Source: Bacillus mojavensis RO-H-1 = KCTC 3706 (lineage in GTDB: Bacteria > Bacillota > Bacilli > Bacillales > Bacillaceae). From it: DNA of 64,000 nt. The notes beneath the pieces are model-generated. The model was given only the letters and a program-made list of their open reading frames with translations, did no database searches and was not told where the DNA came from. Numbering within the stretch: the first letter of the stretch is position 1; the number at the start of each line of letters is the position of its first letter. The DNA lies in assembly GCF_000245335.1 (NCBI RefSeq), contig NZ_JH600284.1, positions 310,001 to 374,000 of the forward strand. The letters run 5' to 3'. Below, piece by piece: positions 34,872-44,025 of this stretch. The position numbers were made by a program, and so were the translations under genes.

Positions 34872-36323
34872 TTATTTCTCAACCTTCGTGTAAGCTAGTT
34901 CAATCGTAATTATTGTATGGTTTTCTTTATAGAACATCTCGATTGTTCCCCCATGTTCTTCAACAATTGTTTTCACTATGCTTAATCCCAATCCTAAACT
35001 TCCTTCTTCCGCGGCCTTTTGATTTATCGAATAAAAAGGCTGAAACACTTTTGTATGTTGGTTGTCATCATAAGGATCACTTGGATTCTTGAATATTAAA
35101 AGAACCTGATCTCCAACAACTTTAGCCTTAATCATGATGTCTGAATTCGATAAACTGTATTTGATCGCATTGTCCAGAAGATTAATAAAAAGCTGGCGCA
35201 GTCTATTCATTTGGCCATGCACATAAAGGCCTTCTTCAATTTCACAGATAATCCTTTTCTTATATCTTTCTGCGCGAAATTTTATAGATTCGCATACATC
35301 TTTCAAAATGGTTCCTGCATCAATCCTATCGAAATTGCGATCTTTAGATGTTTCTCTGGATACTTCAAGAAGTTTGATGACCAAATCGTGCAGACGCCGG
35401 CTTTCTTCAACAATATGATTCATTCCTTTATCAAAAAACTGCGGATCTGATTCCCCCTTTTCTTTTATGATTTCGGCATAGCCTTGAATAGAAGTCAAAG
35501 GTGTTTTGAGCTCATGGGTCATATTGTCAAAAAAACGTTTTTCCTGTTCGTTAAGTTCCTTTAACCGATCCCGATCTTTTTCGATAGTTAAGATTTGATC
35601 TCTAATTCTGGTAATCATATCATTGAAATTAATCGTAAGCTGGCCAATTTCATCTGTTCTGGGAAAGTGGATATCCACATCTAGCTTTCCCTTTTTGACT
35701 TCTGAGGTGGCCTCTGTCAGCTTGACGATTGGAATCGTGATGTGTCTGGAGAGGATATAAGAGAAAAGGAACGCCGCAACAAATATCGCAAGTGCGATAT
35801 AAAAAATAATATTTAAAATCTCTCCGCTTTGTTTGTAAAGCAGATTAAAATCTTTAGAAAAGCGTAATATGCCCACTTTTGCACCATCAATGACAACTGG
35901 ATAAGAGAAAAATACCTGTGCTTTATTTCGATCATAGGTAATATGATAAGCATTATTTCCGTTAATCGCTTTTTTTAGATCCTCATCGGTACCTTGCGAA
36001 AACACCTTTTTATTAGAAGAAGACAACAAAGTGCCATTCACGGTATAAACACCTACATGGCTTCTGGTTGAATGAGTTAAACTCTCCACGATTTCATCGG
36101 CCATATCCCCGAAGTATAGTTCATTGTTTTTATAATGGTTGATTAAAAAAGCTTGGTTGATATACACGATACTGTTTTTTTTCAACTCTATTAAATCTGA
36201 GGTGACAATTTTTTCATTACTTGACCAAATGACGCTCTTGACCGTTTGATTGAGTACAAGGAAAGAGAGAGAGAAAATCAGAAAAAAACCAATAATGAAT
36301 TTACCCTTGATGGTCCGTAACAC
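34872..36323 (-). CDS. sensor histidine kinase
   Basis: This 483-residue kinase has a first membrane helix at about 7-28, an extracytoplasmic sensor domain of roughly 130 residues, a second helix at about 165-190, a HAMP linker, the phospho-acceptor box FFDNMTHELKTPLTSIQG, and a GHKL ATPase domain (QLFINLLDNAIKYS; EGSLGLGLSIVKTIVEEHGG). It is of the OmpR-partner class. GTG 36323 is 3 nt after the response-regulator stop, behind GGAGGAG. The ligand is unknown; the co-transcribed propeller and the nearby wall-modifying enzymes suggest envelope sensing. Confidence 0.92.
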   Translation of the reverse strand: MLRTIKGKFIIGFFLIFSLSFLVLNQTVKSVIWSSNEKIVTSDLIELKKNSIVYINQAFLINHYKNNELYFGDMADEIVESLTHSTRSHVGVYTVNGTLLSSSNKKVFSQGTDEDLKKAINGNNAYHITYDRNKAQVFFSYPVVIDGAKVGILRFSKDFNLLYKQSGEILNIIFYIALAIFVAAFLFSYILSRHITIPIVKLTEATSEVKKGKLDVDIHFPRTDEIGQLTINFNDMITRIRDQILTIEKDRDRLKELNEQEKRFFDNMTHELKTPLTSIQGYAEIIKEKGESDPQFFDKGMNHIVEESRRLHDLVIKLLEVSRETSKDRNFDRIDAGTILKDVCESIKFRAERYKKRIICEIEEGLYVHGQMNRLRQLFINLLDNAIKYSLSNSDIMIKAKVVGDQVLLIFKNPSDPYDDNQHTKVFQPFYSINQKAAEEGSLGLGLSIVKTIVEEHGGTIEMFYKENHTIITIELAYTKVEK

Positions 36324-36326
36324 TCT

Positions 36327-37031
36327 CTACTCCTCCACCTTCTCGCATTTATATCCGATGCCAAACACTGTTTTAATTAAGTCACTTGCATCAAGCTTTT
36401 TACGGAGTCTTTGAATATGAGTATCCACCGTGCGTGTATCCCCGGCAAAATCGTATCCCCAGACGAATTCCAGCAGCTCTGAACGTGTAAAGATTCTCCC
36501 ACGATGGTCAATCAGCGTTTTAAGCAGATCAAATTCTTTAGGAGTCAAATCAACAACGATCCCTTCTTTTTTTACTATTCTTTCATCGGGGATGATCACG
36601 ATATTTTTCAACTGAATATGTTCTTCATTAGACGTTCCTCGGTCGCTTACGTGATTGGCTTGTTCTAGCCGCCTTAGTATCGTACGAATTCTAGCGATAA
36701 CCTCGCGCAAGTCAAAAGGCTTTGTAATATAATCATCAGCCCCGAATTCCAATCCAAGCACTTTATCAGTGATATCTGACTTTGCTGTGATCATAAGTAT
36801 AGGAATATTATATTGATGGGTTACTTTTTTACAAATATCCAATCCGTTGCAATCTGGCAGCATCCAATCGAGCAGCAGAAGATCAGGTTTGAATTGATCC
36901 AGCTGCTTCATCCCAAAAGCTCCGTTAGCCTCAGTACAAGTTTGAAAACCTTCCTGCGTAAGCCCGTATGATAGAAGATCAGCTATTGCTTCATCGTCTT
37001 CAATAATAAGTATTTTCGTTTTATCTATCAT
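36327..37031 (-). CDS. OmpR/PhoB-family response regulator
   Basis: This 234-residue regulator has a receiver domain with phospho-aspartate in LLLLDWMLPDCNG, the acidic pair in IIEDDE, the threonine/lysine pair in MITAKSD and TKPFD, and a winged-helix DNA-binding domain (DLTPKEFDLLKTLI; VDTHIQRLRKKL). TTG 37040 opens the frame, but ATG 37031 is better spaced from AGGGA. It is the first gene of a three-gene operon with the kinase and the propeller. Its operator was not identified. Confidence 0.92.
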   Translation of the reverse strand: MIDKTKILIIEDDEAIADLLSYGLTQEGFQTCTEANGAFGMKQLDQFKPDLLLLDWMLPDCNGLDICKKVTHQYNIPILMITAKSDITDKVLGLEFGADDYITKPFDLREVIARIRTILRRLEQANHVSDRGTSNEEHIQLKNIVIIPDERIVKKEGIVVDLTPKEFDLLKTLIDHRGRIFTRSELLEFVWGYDFAGDTRTVDTHIQRLRKKLDASDLIKTVFGIGYKCEKVEE

Positions 37032-37179
37032 TTCATTCAATCCCTATTTTCATCATTATATTTATCTATTATAATTTTTAGTTTACTATATCAATTTATT
37101 ATAGCATCCTTTGAATAGAGTTTATTCATAACTTCAGATCATACAACAATTGTCAATGTCGATGAGAATTTTAAAAAAT

Positions 37180-37300
37180 GCTAAAGAAGCAAAGCAGATT
37201 AGCGGGTGCTTCTGGCGGGGCTCTTTCGGGGATGACGATCGTTAATACAAGTTATGCTGCGTTATCTCTGAGTGATTGGCTCTTACCTTTAGTACTAATA
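37180..37300 (+). pseudogene. MFS transporter C-terminal remnant, copy A
   Basis: One frame reads AGASGGALSGMTIVNTSYAALSLSD with its core GASGGALSGM matching GAAGGALSGM near the C-terminus of the intact MFS protein at 29180. It has no start and only about 35 residues remain. The DNA is closely similar to 48262-48350. Confidence 0.6.
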
Positions 37301-37556
37301 CAGGTGTGATTTGGTCTGCAAGAAATAAAAAGAGAAATAAAGGATAGTCAAAAGGCTATTCTTCTTTTTATTTTTGGTTACTTTAATACACATGCCATCA
37401 ATGACATATAATAACTACACAATGTGTATGTTTAACCTAAAAAAAGTGCCCATTTTGTGCTCGAAATAAATATAAAATGATGCAAATGAGTGTAATAAAT
37501 GACTTCAAATGCTTGAAATAACAGGCTTCTATAACAGATAATATGCTTTCGCTTTA

Positions 37557-37605
37557 TTGAGGGCCTAGTGGGTGAATAACCCGTGGAGGTTCAAGTCCTC
37601 TCGGC
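37557..37605 (+). repeat. att-like tRNA-Leu 3' fragment, second copy
   Basis: Identical over 49 bases to 24659-24707 in the tRNA-Leu(GAG) gene. The last acceptor bases are replaced (CGGCGATCC in place of CGGCCGCAT), so this is not a functional tRNA. It is the expected scar at the right end of an element that integrated in the tRNA gene. Confidence 0.88.
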
Positions 37606-37614
37606 GATCCCATT

Positions 37615-37652
37615 AATACCAGGGGTTTCATCACCTTTGGTATTATTTTTTT
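37615..37652 (+). terminator. tRNA-type terminator after second att copy
   Basis: A 12-bp stem with two G-U pairs (37615-37626 with 37633-37644) is followed by a T-rich run. It resembles the terminator after the tRNA cluster, so the duplicated segment reached past the tRNA gene. Confidence 0.75.
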
Positions 37653-37770
37653 GTTGCAAGTGTATGTGGCATTAAAAAAGTGCTGACCCCTGCACAACAC
37701 TTGTTGCGCGAGTCTGCACTTTTATTCTTCAAGATACACTACTCCTCATCATCGATTAAGGGGAGTGTAT

Positions 37771-38799
37771 TTAATCCGTTTTTAGCCGCACTGATACTTG
37801 GCTTTTAGGAGCTTTTTTTAAATGGCTAAAACCAACAAATTTTTTGCCTTCTTCATCCCATAGTCGGAATTTTAACGACTTAAGACTTGTTCCCAGTGTA
37901 ATGGTCGGAACGTTTTGCAATGGTTCAGTGTTGTTATGTACTTCTTCAAGCTTATAGTTTGGGACTCTCGGGCTTAAATGATGGACATGATGGAAACCGA
38001 TATTGCCTGTTAGCCATTGCATGATTCTTGGAAGCTTATAAAAAGAGCTTCCTTCCACTGCTGCTTTTACATATTCCCAATGCTCATCTTCTTCAAAATA
38101 AGAATCCTCAAACGTATGCTGAATATAAAACATCCAAATTCCGAGAGTTCCCGATATCATAAAAATTGGCGCTTGAACCAGCAGGAAGTTTTGCCAGCCG
38201 ATAGCCCAACATAAAAGTGCTGCCAAAGCGACGATCCCCAGGTTCGTTACATACGTATTCATCCGTTCTTTGCGTTTTGCCCCTTTACGATTAAAACGAT
38301 TGGTAATCCCGAAGACGTAAATCGGCCCAATAATAAACATGACAAACGGATTTCTGTACAAACGGTACATGATTTTTGTCTTCGTTGAGGCTTCCTTATA
38401 CTCCTCAACGGTCAGTACCCAAATATCGCCTGTACCTCGTTTGTCCAGGTTGCTGCTTGTCGCATGATGGACAGAATGGTCGTGTGCCCAATGATCAAAA
38501 GGATGCAGAGTCAGAATTCCTGTTATTGTTCCAAGGATTCGATTCGCCCTTCTGTTCTTAAAAAAGGAATAGTGGCAGCAATCATGAAAAATGATGAAGG
38601 TTCTCACCAAAAACCCGGCCGCAACGACAGAAATTGCTAGTGTAAGGAAATAAGAAATTGACAAGCTCTTATATGCCAAAAACCATAACAGGAAAAATGG
38701 TACCAATGTGTTAATGATTTGATAAATACTTTTTTGCAAATCGGACTTTTCGTAAGGGGTAACCAGTTTTCTCAAAGTCCTTAGGTTTTCTTTACTCAT
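37771..38799 (-). CDS. acyl-lipid delta5-type desaturase (Des-like)
   Basis: This 342-residue membrane di-iron desaturase would put a double bond in phospholipid acyl chains to keep membranes fluid in the cold. The three histidine boxes are visible: HDCCH, HDHSVHH and HHVHH. About four to six membrane helices surround them. It looks like a clear homologue of B. subtilis Des, but the desK-desR two-component genes that accompany des are not adjacent, so it may be a second, island-borne copy. ATG 38799 starts the usual N-terminus. It lies next to two cold-shock genes. Confidence 0.9.
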   Translation of the reverse strand: MSKENLRTLRKLVTPYEKSDLQKSIYQIINTLVPFFLLWFLAYKSLSISYFLTLAISVVAAGFLVRTFIIFHDCCHYSFFKNRRANRILGTITGILTLHPFDHWAHDHSVHHATSSNLDKRGTGDIWVLTVEEYKEASTKTKIMYRLYRNPFVMFIIGPIYVFGITNRFNRKGAKRKERMNTYVTNLGIVALAALLCWAIGWQNFLLVQAPIFMISGTLGIWMFYIQHTFEDSYFEEDEHWEYVKAAVEGSSFYKLPRIMQWLTGNIGFHHVHHLSPRVPNYKLEEVHNNTEPLQNVPTITLGTSLKSLKFRLWDEEGKKFVGFSHLKKAPKSQVSVRLKTD

Positions 38800-38860
38800 T
38801 TATTAAAGTTTCCCCTTCCCTAATGTTCTTAATCTCAGTATAGAAAACGTTTTATTCCCT

Positions 38861-39145
38861 TTGAAGTCCCAGCTGTCATACTCCATATATGATAAGTATC
38901 ATGGTTTTGTTATAACTTTCCAGCCAGCTAAGGATCCTTTTCAAAAGCTGTTAAATGGAGCGATTTTTCAATCCGTCTGTAAAATAATCGGAAATGTGAA
39001 ACTGATTTCCATCTTAATTAAATCTTTATTAGCAGAGACAGCCTGGAAACAAAAGTTGTATAAAGATTATACCCATCTCTTTATCGAGCCAAACTCTCTC
39101 CCTGCTCTCCTATGGGAATCGGTTTATTTAGACTGTGAACCTTGA
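38861..39145 (+). pseudogene. remnant of a TorD/DmsD-like reductase chaperone
   Basis: The 94-codon frame ends in LYKDYTHLFIEPNSLPALLWESVYLD, whose core YTHLFIEPNSLPALLWESVY resembles the conserved substrate-binding segment of TorD-family chaperones for molybdenum enzymes. The start, a TTG without ribosome-binding site, and the early stop point to a fragment. No molybdoenzyme gene is nearby. The identification rests on one segment only. Confidence 0.4.
38889..38902. promoter_or_regulatory. palindrome upstream of the desaturase gene
   Basis: ATGATAAGTATCAT has 6-bp perfect arms around a 2-base centre, about 90 bp before the desaturase start. It could be an operator, possibly for a DesR-type regulator, but no DesR box is recognised with confidence. 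Confidence 0.3.
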
Positions 39146-39616
39146 TTGAGAAACAAACATGGTAATGAGGAAAGGAAGATGATTTGAGATCAAGTCTTAA
39201 TTTTTATGAGGATCTTGGCAAAATGGGGATATACCATGGTGACGTTTGCACATCTGCAGAAATAAAGCTTTACCAGTGAACAGCCCTGGTTTTAGCACTT
39301 GAACAAGAATCAGCTAAGCTTTGTAAAGAAATCCTTAACAACCAATAATGAAGTACGATTAAGCAAAGAAAAAGGGTTGAAGACACTTGCGATTCATTTT
39401 CACGGTGTTAACAAACCATAGTTATTGAAGGCCTCTTTTTCTGCATGTTTAACAAATAATGCCACGAATAAAACAATAATATTAATTTGCATTTATTTCC
39501 GTTTCGTGTTATTCTAAAGAAGAATTATTTTTGTTCGTGTAAAGGATGAATATTGACTTTTCGTCTTGATGATACTTTGGGCAGGGATAGTAATTAAATG
39601 TGTGGTAACACACTAG

Positions 39617-39832
<216 letters not shown>

Positions 39833-39850
39833 TCTTAAAACGTTTATAGA

Positions 39851-39882
39851 AACAGGCTCTTTATATAGGGGCCTGTTTTTTT
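39851..39882 (+). terminator. terminator of csp copy 1
   Basis: AACAGGC (39851-39857) pairs with GCCTGTT (39871-39877) and is followed by T residues. Confidence 0.85.
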
Positions 39883-39908
39883 ACGTTCTCTATAATACTA
39901 AAACTCAA

Positions 39909-39938
39909 TAAAAAACCCTACTCAACGTGCGAGTAGGG
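39909..39938 (-). terminator. minus-strand terminator-like hairpin, copy 1
   Basis: A perfect 8-bp stem CCCTACTC/GAGTAGGG (39916-39923 with 39931-39938) is followed on the minus strand by TTTTTT. No minus-strand gene precedes it. Confidence 0.65.
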
Positions 39939-40571
39939 AGATGTTACAAGGTAATAGCAAAAGATTTAACGCTTCAAAGGTTTGTTTATAGTATAACACA
40001 CTGGATTGACAATATGCGGAATGTATATAAATTATTTATTTTTCTTTTCGAATACAAGTACATACTATTCTTTCTTTTCTTACTAACCTGTGGAGATCGG
40101 TTGATTTAGACCGTGAACATTGATTGAGATCGTAAATACGGATTGAATGTTGAGTGTCAAAATTATGGAAAGTGGTAATGAAGAAAAGGAAGATAATTTG
40201 TGGCCCAATATTCTTGGCAAAAAGGGCTAAACAATGAGTGACAGTTTGGAGACATCTGCAGAAACAGCTGAACTTTAAAAAAAATTTGGGGTTTCAAACC
40301 GTAGATATTAATAAGCTCTCTTAGACCATGTTATAAACTCGATGCGAGCTTATTGACATTTTCTATTTAGCCTACCGCTTATGCACAGTATCCACACCTT
40401 TAACAAATATGCCATGACTAAAATGATAATATTTAATTGCAATTATTTCCGAATCGTGCTATGATAAAGAAAGATTATTTTTGTTCGTGTAAAGGATAGT
40501 ATGAATATTGACTTTTCGTCTTGATGATACTTTGGGCAGGGATAGTAATTAAATGTGTGGTAACACACTAG

Positions 40572-40787
<216 letters not shown>

Positions 40788-40805
40788 TCTTAAAACGTTT
40801 ATAGA

Positions 40806-40838
40806 AACAGGCTCTTATATTAAGAGCCTGTTTTTTTT
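40806..40838 (+). terminator. terminator of csp copy 2
   Basis: A perfect 12-bp stem AACAGGCTCTTA/TAAGAGCCTGTT with a 3-nt loop and eight T. It is stronger than that of copy 1. Confidence 0.9.
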
Positions 40839-40859
40839 GCGTTCTCTGTATAATACTCA

Positions 40860-40889
40860 ATAAAAAACCCTACTCAACGTTCGAGTAGG
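40860..40889 (-). terminator. minus-strand terminator-like hairpin, copy 2
   Basis: The same CCCTACTC/GAGTAGGG hairpin as in copy 1, followed on the minus strand by TTTTTTATTGAG. The stem is kept although loop bases differ. Confidence 0.65.
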
Positions 40890-41750
40890 GAGATGGTACA
40901 AGGTAATAGAAAAAAGATGTAACACTTCAAAGGTTTCTTTACAAGTATAACATAATGGATTGACAATATGCGGTAATGTATATAAGTTATTGATTTCTTT
41001 TCAAACACACCTACATCTTATCAGGAAGCAAACGTTTACGCAAAATTTTAAAAATCATAGCCAACTCTATGTGTCGTGTACCAACCGCCAAAAGCGCCAC
41101 GCTAAACGGGAGTCATCTATGATAATTCCGACACTCTCCTTTCTTTTAATCCATCACCTCAGATGAATTTTATGTATATTCTCTTATTACCAACGGTGAA
41201 CAAAAAGGACCATCCCTTTTGTAAAGAATCATCCTTTTTTTAAGTATTCTTGAAATGAACATAACAGGTGATCCATCTGCAAGATTTCCACTTACTTCAA
41301 TTTTTTCATAAGACTCCGTCTTATTTTTATCGTTGACCATATTTTATGAAAAGAAGATAAACAATTACAATTTTCTGTCGCAGTGGATATAGGAAATTCC
41401 TAAAGATAGAGGGGAGATTGATTGATTTTTTTCTAGAAATAATCACTTAGCTATTCCTAACACGATGAAAGCCCTACCTCTCTTCCATCCTTACGGCTCC
41501 TTGTCCGTGCCAGTGTGAATCAGGATTACAAAAATCAAGTGACTATTTTATCGAGTTTTTGATAAAACTTCAAATGTTTGTAGAAGAAATTTAAACAATA
41601 AAAATGAATTAGCTGTAGGAATAACAAAAGAGGTTAATGTTCTAAAAGTACGTTGAAGAAGTAGAACGTCTGAAATGATTCCATTTAATCATAACATTCT
41701 GAAAAATTTAGGATGTTTATTGGAATGCCATACGTTTTCTATAATTAACT

Positions 41751-42212
41751 TTAACAGAAACTCTTTATTTGATTTTCAGTGATTCCTTTAATTACTTCCA
41801 GTTCACTAATCAAAAATTCATATGCATTATCCAACATTTTTTTTTCGCTTGAATTAAGTGCTTTTTCTTTCTTCATACGCATTAAATCGCGTACAACTTC
41901 AGCACCTTCTTGTATTTCACCCGTTTTTATTTTGTTCGTGTTTACTTGATACCTTTGTTTCCACGGCAGTAACCTATCTGATTCTCCATGCTGAAAAATG
42001 TGTATAATACGTTTTAAAGCAAGTATATCAGTAACTGGGCGTATATTTGAGCTCAATATGTTACGCGTTGGAATCATAACTGTCATATTACTGATTGACA
42101 TTTTTATGACATAATACTGTTGTTTTTCCTCTAAAAATTCTTTTTCTTCAATGGCTTCAATTATTCCTGCTCCGTGCATTGGATAAACAATGTTATCGCC
42201 AATTTGAAACAT
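41751..42212 (-). CDS. ydeB: CarD-family transcription regulator YdeB
   Basis: This 153-residue protein has an N-terminal CarD/TRCF Tudor-like domain that contacts RNA polymerase beta (MFQIGDNIVYPMHGAGIIEAI) and a C-terminal helical DNA-binding domain (LPWKQRYQVNTNKIKTG; GAEVVRDLMRM; EKKMLDNAYEFLISEL). CarD proteins adjust open-complex stability at promoters. The frame opens at 42254, but ATG 42212 with GGAGGTGG is the start that gives a proper CarD N-terminus. Its ribosome-binding site is buried in a long perfect hairpin. Confidence 0.9.
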   Translation of the reverse strand: MFQIGDNIVYPMHGAGIIEAIEEKEFLEEKQQYYVIKMSISNMTVMIPTRNILSSNIRPVTDILALKRIIHIFQHGESDRLLPWKQRYQVNTNKIKTGEIQEGAEVVRDLMRMKKEKALNSSEKKMLDNAYEFLISELEVIKGITENQIKSFC

Positions 42213-42572
42213 ATCATCCACCTCCATATATGGTAACCTTTTTAAGCTTACCATATATGGAGGTGTAATATCAAATATTTAATAATAACATGATAATATT
42301 TTTATTGTCAATAACTTTTTAAAAAATTAAATCGAGCAAAAACAACATCAAAACAATAGGCTACGTGTCGTATTCCCCAATAAAGGAAATGTCATTTGGT
42401 CCATGTATATCTTGAAACCTCGCCGATTTAACATAGATCAGTTTTTCATTTAAAATGTGTTATGATATCTCCTTTAGGAATTCAAGACTTGGCATCAATG
42501 ACATGTTTGCTGGTTTATATTGGCACAAATTTTGTCAAGGAGTAGACCATGTGTTTACTCCTCGTCCTGAAG
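42213..42572. other. ydeB leader and intergenic region
   Basis: Apart from the ydeB hairpin (42220-42264) and a 9-bp imperfect inverted repeat at 42539-42561 that may end the VOC-protein transcript, I see no gene in these 360 bases. Confidence 0.6.
42220..42264 (-). promoter_or_regulatory. 17-bp perfect hairpin covering the ydeB ribosome-binding site
   Basis: Arms 42220-42236 and 42248-42264 are perfect 17-base complements around an 11-base loop. In the minus-strand mRNA the 3' arm ends in GGAGGT, the ribosome-binding site, which pairs with ACCTCC in the 5' arm. Each arm also contains the 10-bp palindrome CCATATATGG. It can therefore act as an RNA lock on translation or as a double DNA operator. 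Confidence 0.8.
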
Positions 42573-42956
42573 CTACTTCTGTATGATTTGAATAAGGTTG
42601 CCGCATGTATCGTCGAATACAGCTATTGTGACTTCTCCCATTTTTGTTGGCTCCATTGTGAACTTCACGCCTTTTTCCTTTAATCGTTTGTACTCTTTTT
42701 GAATATCTGTAACACCAAACATTGTTGCTGGGAAGCCCTCGGCGAATATCTTCTTTTGATACTCCTTAGCGGCAGGATGTTCATTTGGTTCGAGTAAAAG
42801 CTCGGTTCCGTCTTGATCCTCTTGAGAAACAAGCGTTATCCACCTGAATTTCCCCATGGGAACATCCTCCTTTTTTACAAACCCCAGTTTTTCTGTATAA
42901 AACTCCATTGCCTTGTCTTGGTCTTGTACGAATATACTGGTAACAATGATTTTCAT
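42573..42956 (-). CDS. VOC/glyoxalase-superfamily protein
   Basis: This 127-residue protein of the vicinal-oxygen-chelate fold starts MKIIVTSIFVQDQDKAMEFYTEKLGF and has two beta-alpha-beta-beta-beta modules, with FPATMFGVTDIQKEYKRLKEKG in the second (given here as a range, about residues 75-97) and DDTCGNLIQIIQ at the end. Members include glyoxalases, dioxygenases and antibiotic-binding proteins, so the function is open. The frame opens at 43049, but ATG 42956 behind AAGGAGG is clear. It stands alone. Confidence 0.82.
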   Translation of the reverse strand: MKIIVTSIFVQDQDKAMEFYTEKLGFVKKEDVPMGKFRWITLVSQEDQDGTELLLEPNEHPAAKEYQKKIFAEGFPATMFGVTDIQKEYKRLKEKGVKFTMEPTKMGEVTIAVFDDTCGNLIQIIQK

Positions 42957-43446
42957 ACTGTTTTTGCCTCCTTTGATATGTATAACGCATGGTACTGGCT
43001 GCAAGCAAATAACCCACACATTTGTCAGAAGTCCTGTTCCGAGTGTCATGAAACAAACGTATTCCTACATGAATTAGGGAAATCGTACTCTCAAAACTTA
43101 AGAGCGTATTAAAACGAAGCTTCCTAACAAAGACTTTATTTACTTTAACTTATGTTGAAGCTAAATGACAAAATTATGTTGATTTGAAATACTTTAGGGA
43201 AGGGGATTTAATTACCGATAAAAGTCATGATAAAAATACTCAGCGAAATTTTTTTCTAATGGTGAAACTCAACTTCTATGCACTTAATGGGGTTATTTAC
43301 TAATCTGTAAATTTATGTATTAATAGTAAGGGGTGAAAAATATTACTTATAGCCCGTGATTTGGCTGCATAATCTTTCTCTGAATATAAAATGGAAAAAG
43401 GCAGTGCCCGTTTATAGGTACATGTATAAAAAAAGGAGCCATAACA
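42957..43446. other. intergenic region without recognisable content
   Basis: The 490 AT-rich bases between two divergent genes show no ribosome-binding site with a following frame, no strong hairpin and no remnant that I recognise. Confidence 0.55.
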
Positions 43447-43824
43447 ATGTTAAAAAGATTTCTTCTGGTTTTACTTACACTGATTATGTCTATAGTTGTT
43501 ATACTAGTGGCTGCTAAAGATTCCCCTGGAGATAATGTCATTTCATTTGATGAGCCTATGATCTTAATGATATCCATTGGGATTGTTGTATTCTTATTCA
43601 TCCCTCCATTAGCCTTGTCCTTTTTTGGAAACATGGTTGTAAGAATAATATCAGGAGTATACCAATGTTTTATCGTTTTCACTTTTCTAGGGATGATTCC
43701 AATTGGATTTCTTATTCCCAATGGCTTTTTGACAATTCTTGTTTCTGTTTTAGGAACTTTAGTCAGCATAATTAGTGTTGTAGTAACCTTATTAATTGAT
43801 AGGAATAAAGAAGTTAAATCTTAA
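43447..43824 (+). CDS. hypothetical membrane protein
   Basis: This 125-residue protein has about four hydrophobic segments (near 4-23, 36-58, 62-85 and 90-116) and ends in a basic tail RNKEVKS. ATG 43447 follows AAAAGGAGC. I do not recognise a family. It lies in the remnant-rich part of the second island, close to an LXG toxin fragment on the other strand. Confidence 0.6.
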   Translation: MLKRFLLVLLTLIMSIVVILVAAKDSPGDNVISFDEPMILMISIGIVVFLFIPPLALSFFGNMVVRIISGVYQCFIVFTFLGMIPIGFLIPNGFLTILVSVLGTLVSIISVVVTLLIDRNKEVKS

Positions 43825-43864
43825 TATTGAAAAGCTTATCGCTCTTATCGAGGAAAGAGGGCTT

Positions 43865-44003
43865 TCATTGATCAGTGACACTAACATGATCGTGATAAAA
43901 TGCTTTTGCTCCTTGGCACTCATTGTCATGCAAATCAGCAACAGCCTCCAATGCTTTTCTTAGATTTATCATTTGATTTTTCAATTCTTTATAATCTTTT
44001 GTT
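43865..44003 (-). pseudogene. LXG toxin N-terminal domain remnant, copy 1
   Basis: The minus strand reads [20 protein letters not shown], then [20 protein letters not shown] and VSVTDQ before a TGA stop. This matches the LXG domain of polymorphic toxins such as YobL ([34 protein letters not shown]). The TGA falls where Trp (TGG) is conserved, and about five residues are deleted after CQG. No start or toxin domain remains. It overlaps the upstream region of ydeI on the other strand. Confidence 0.7.
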
Positions 44004-44025
44004 TGATTAAATGAGGAGGGTCCTG

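Larger units (their letters stand above)
37032..37770. other. intergenic island junction
   Basis: No intact gene is present. The stretch holds an MFS remnant (37180-37300), an AT-rich segment, the 49-bp tRNA-Leu copy with terminator, and about 120 bp of sequence before the desaturase stop codon. Confidence 0.7.
40788..41750. other. long non-coding stretch after csp copy 2
   Basis: The 963 bases hold the copy-2 terminator and its minus-strand companion hairpin, the end of the tandem unit (to about 41000), and then about 750 bp of AT-rich sequence in which I see no gene, no recognisable remnant and no strong structure. Confidence 0.6.

Noticed and set aside
37557..37612. A second functional tRNA-Leu gene
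   Set aside because: Only the 3' half is present; the D-arm, the 5' acceptor strand and the proper 3' acceptor bases are missing.
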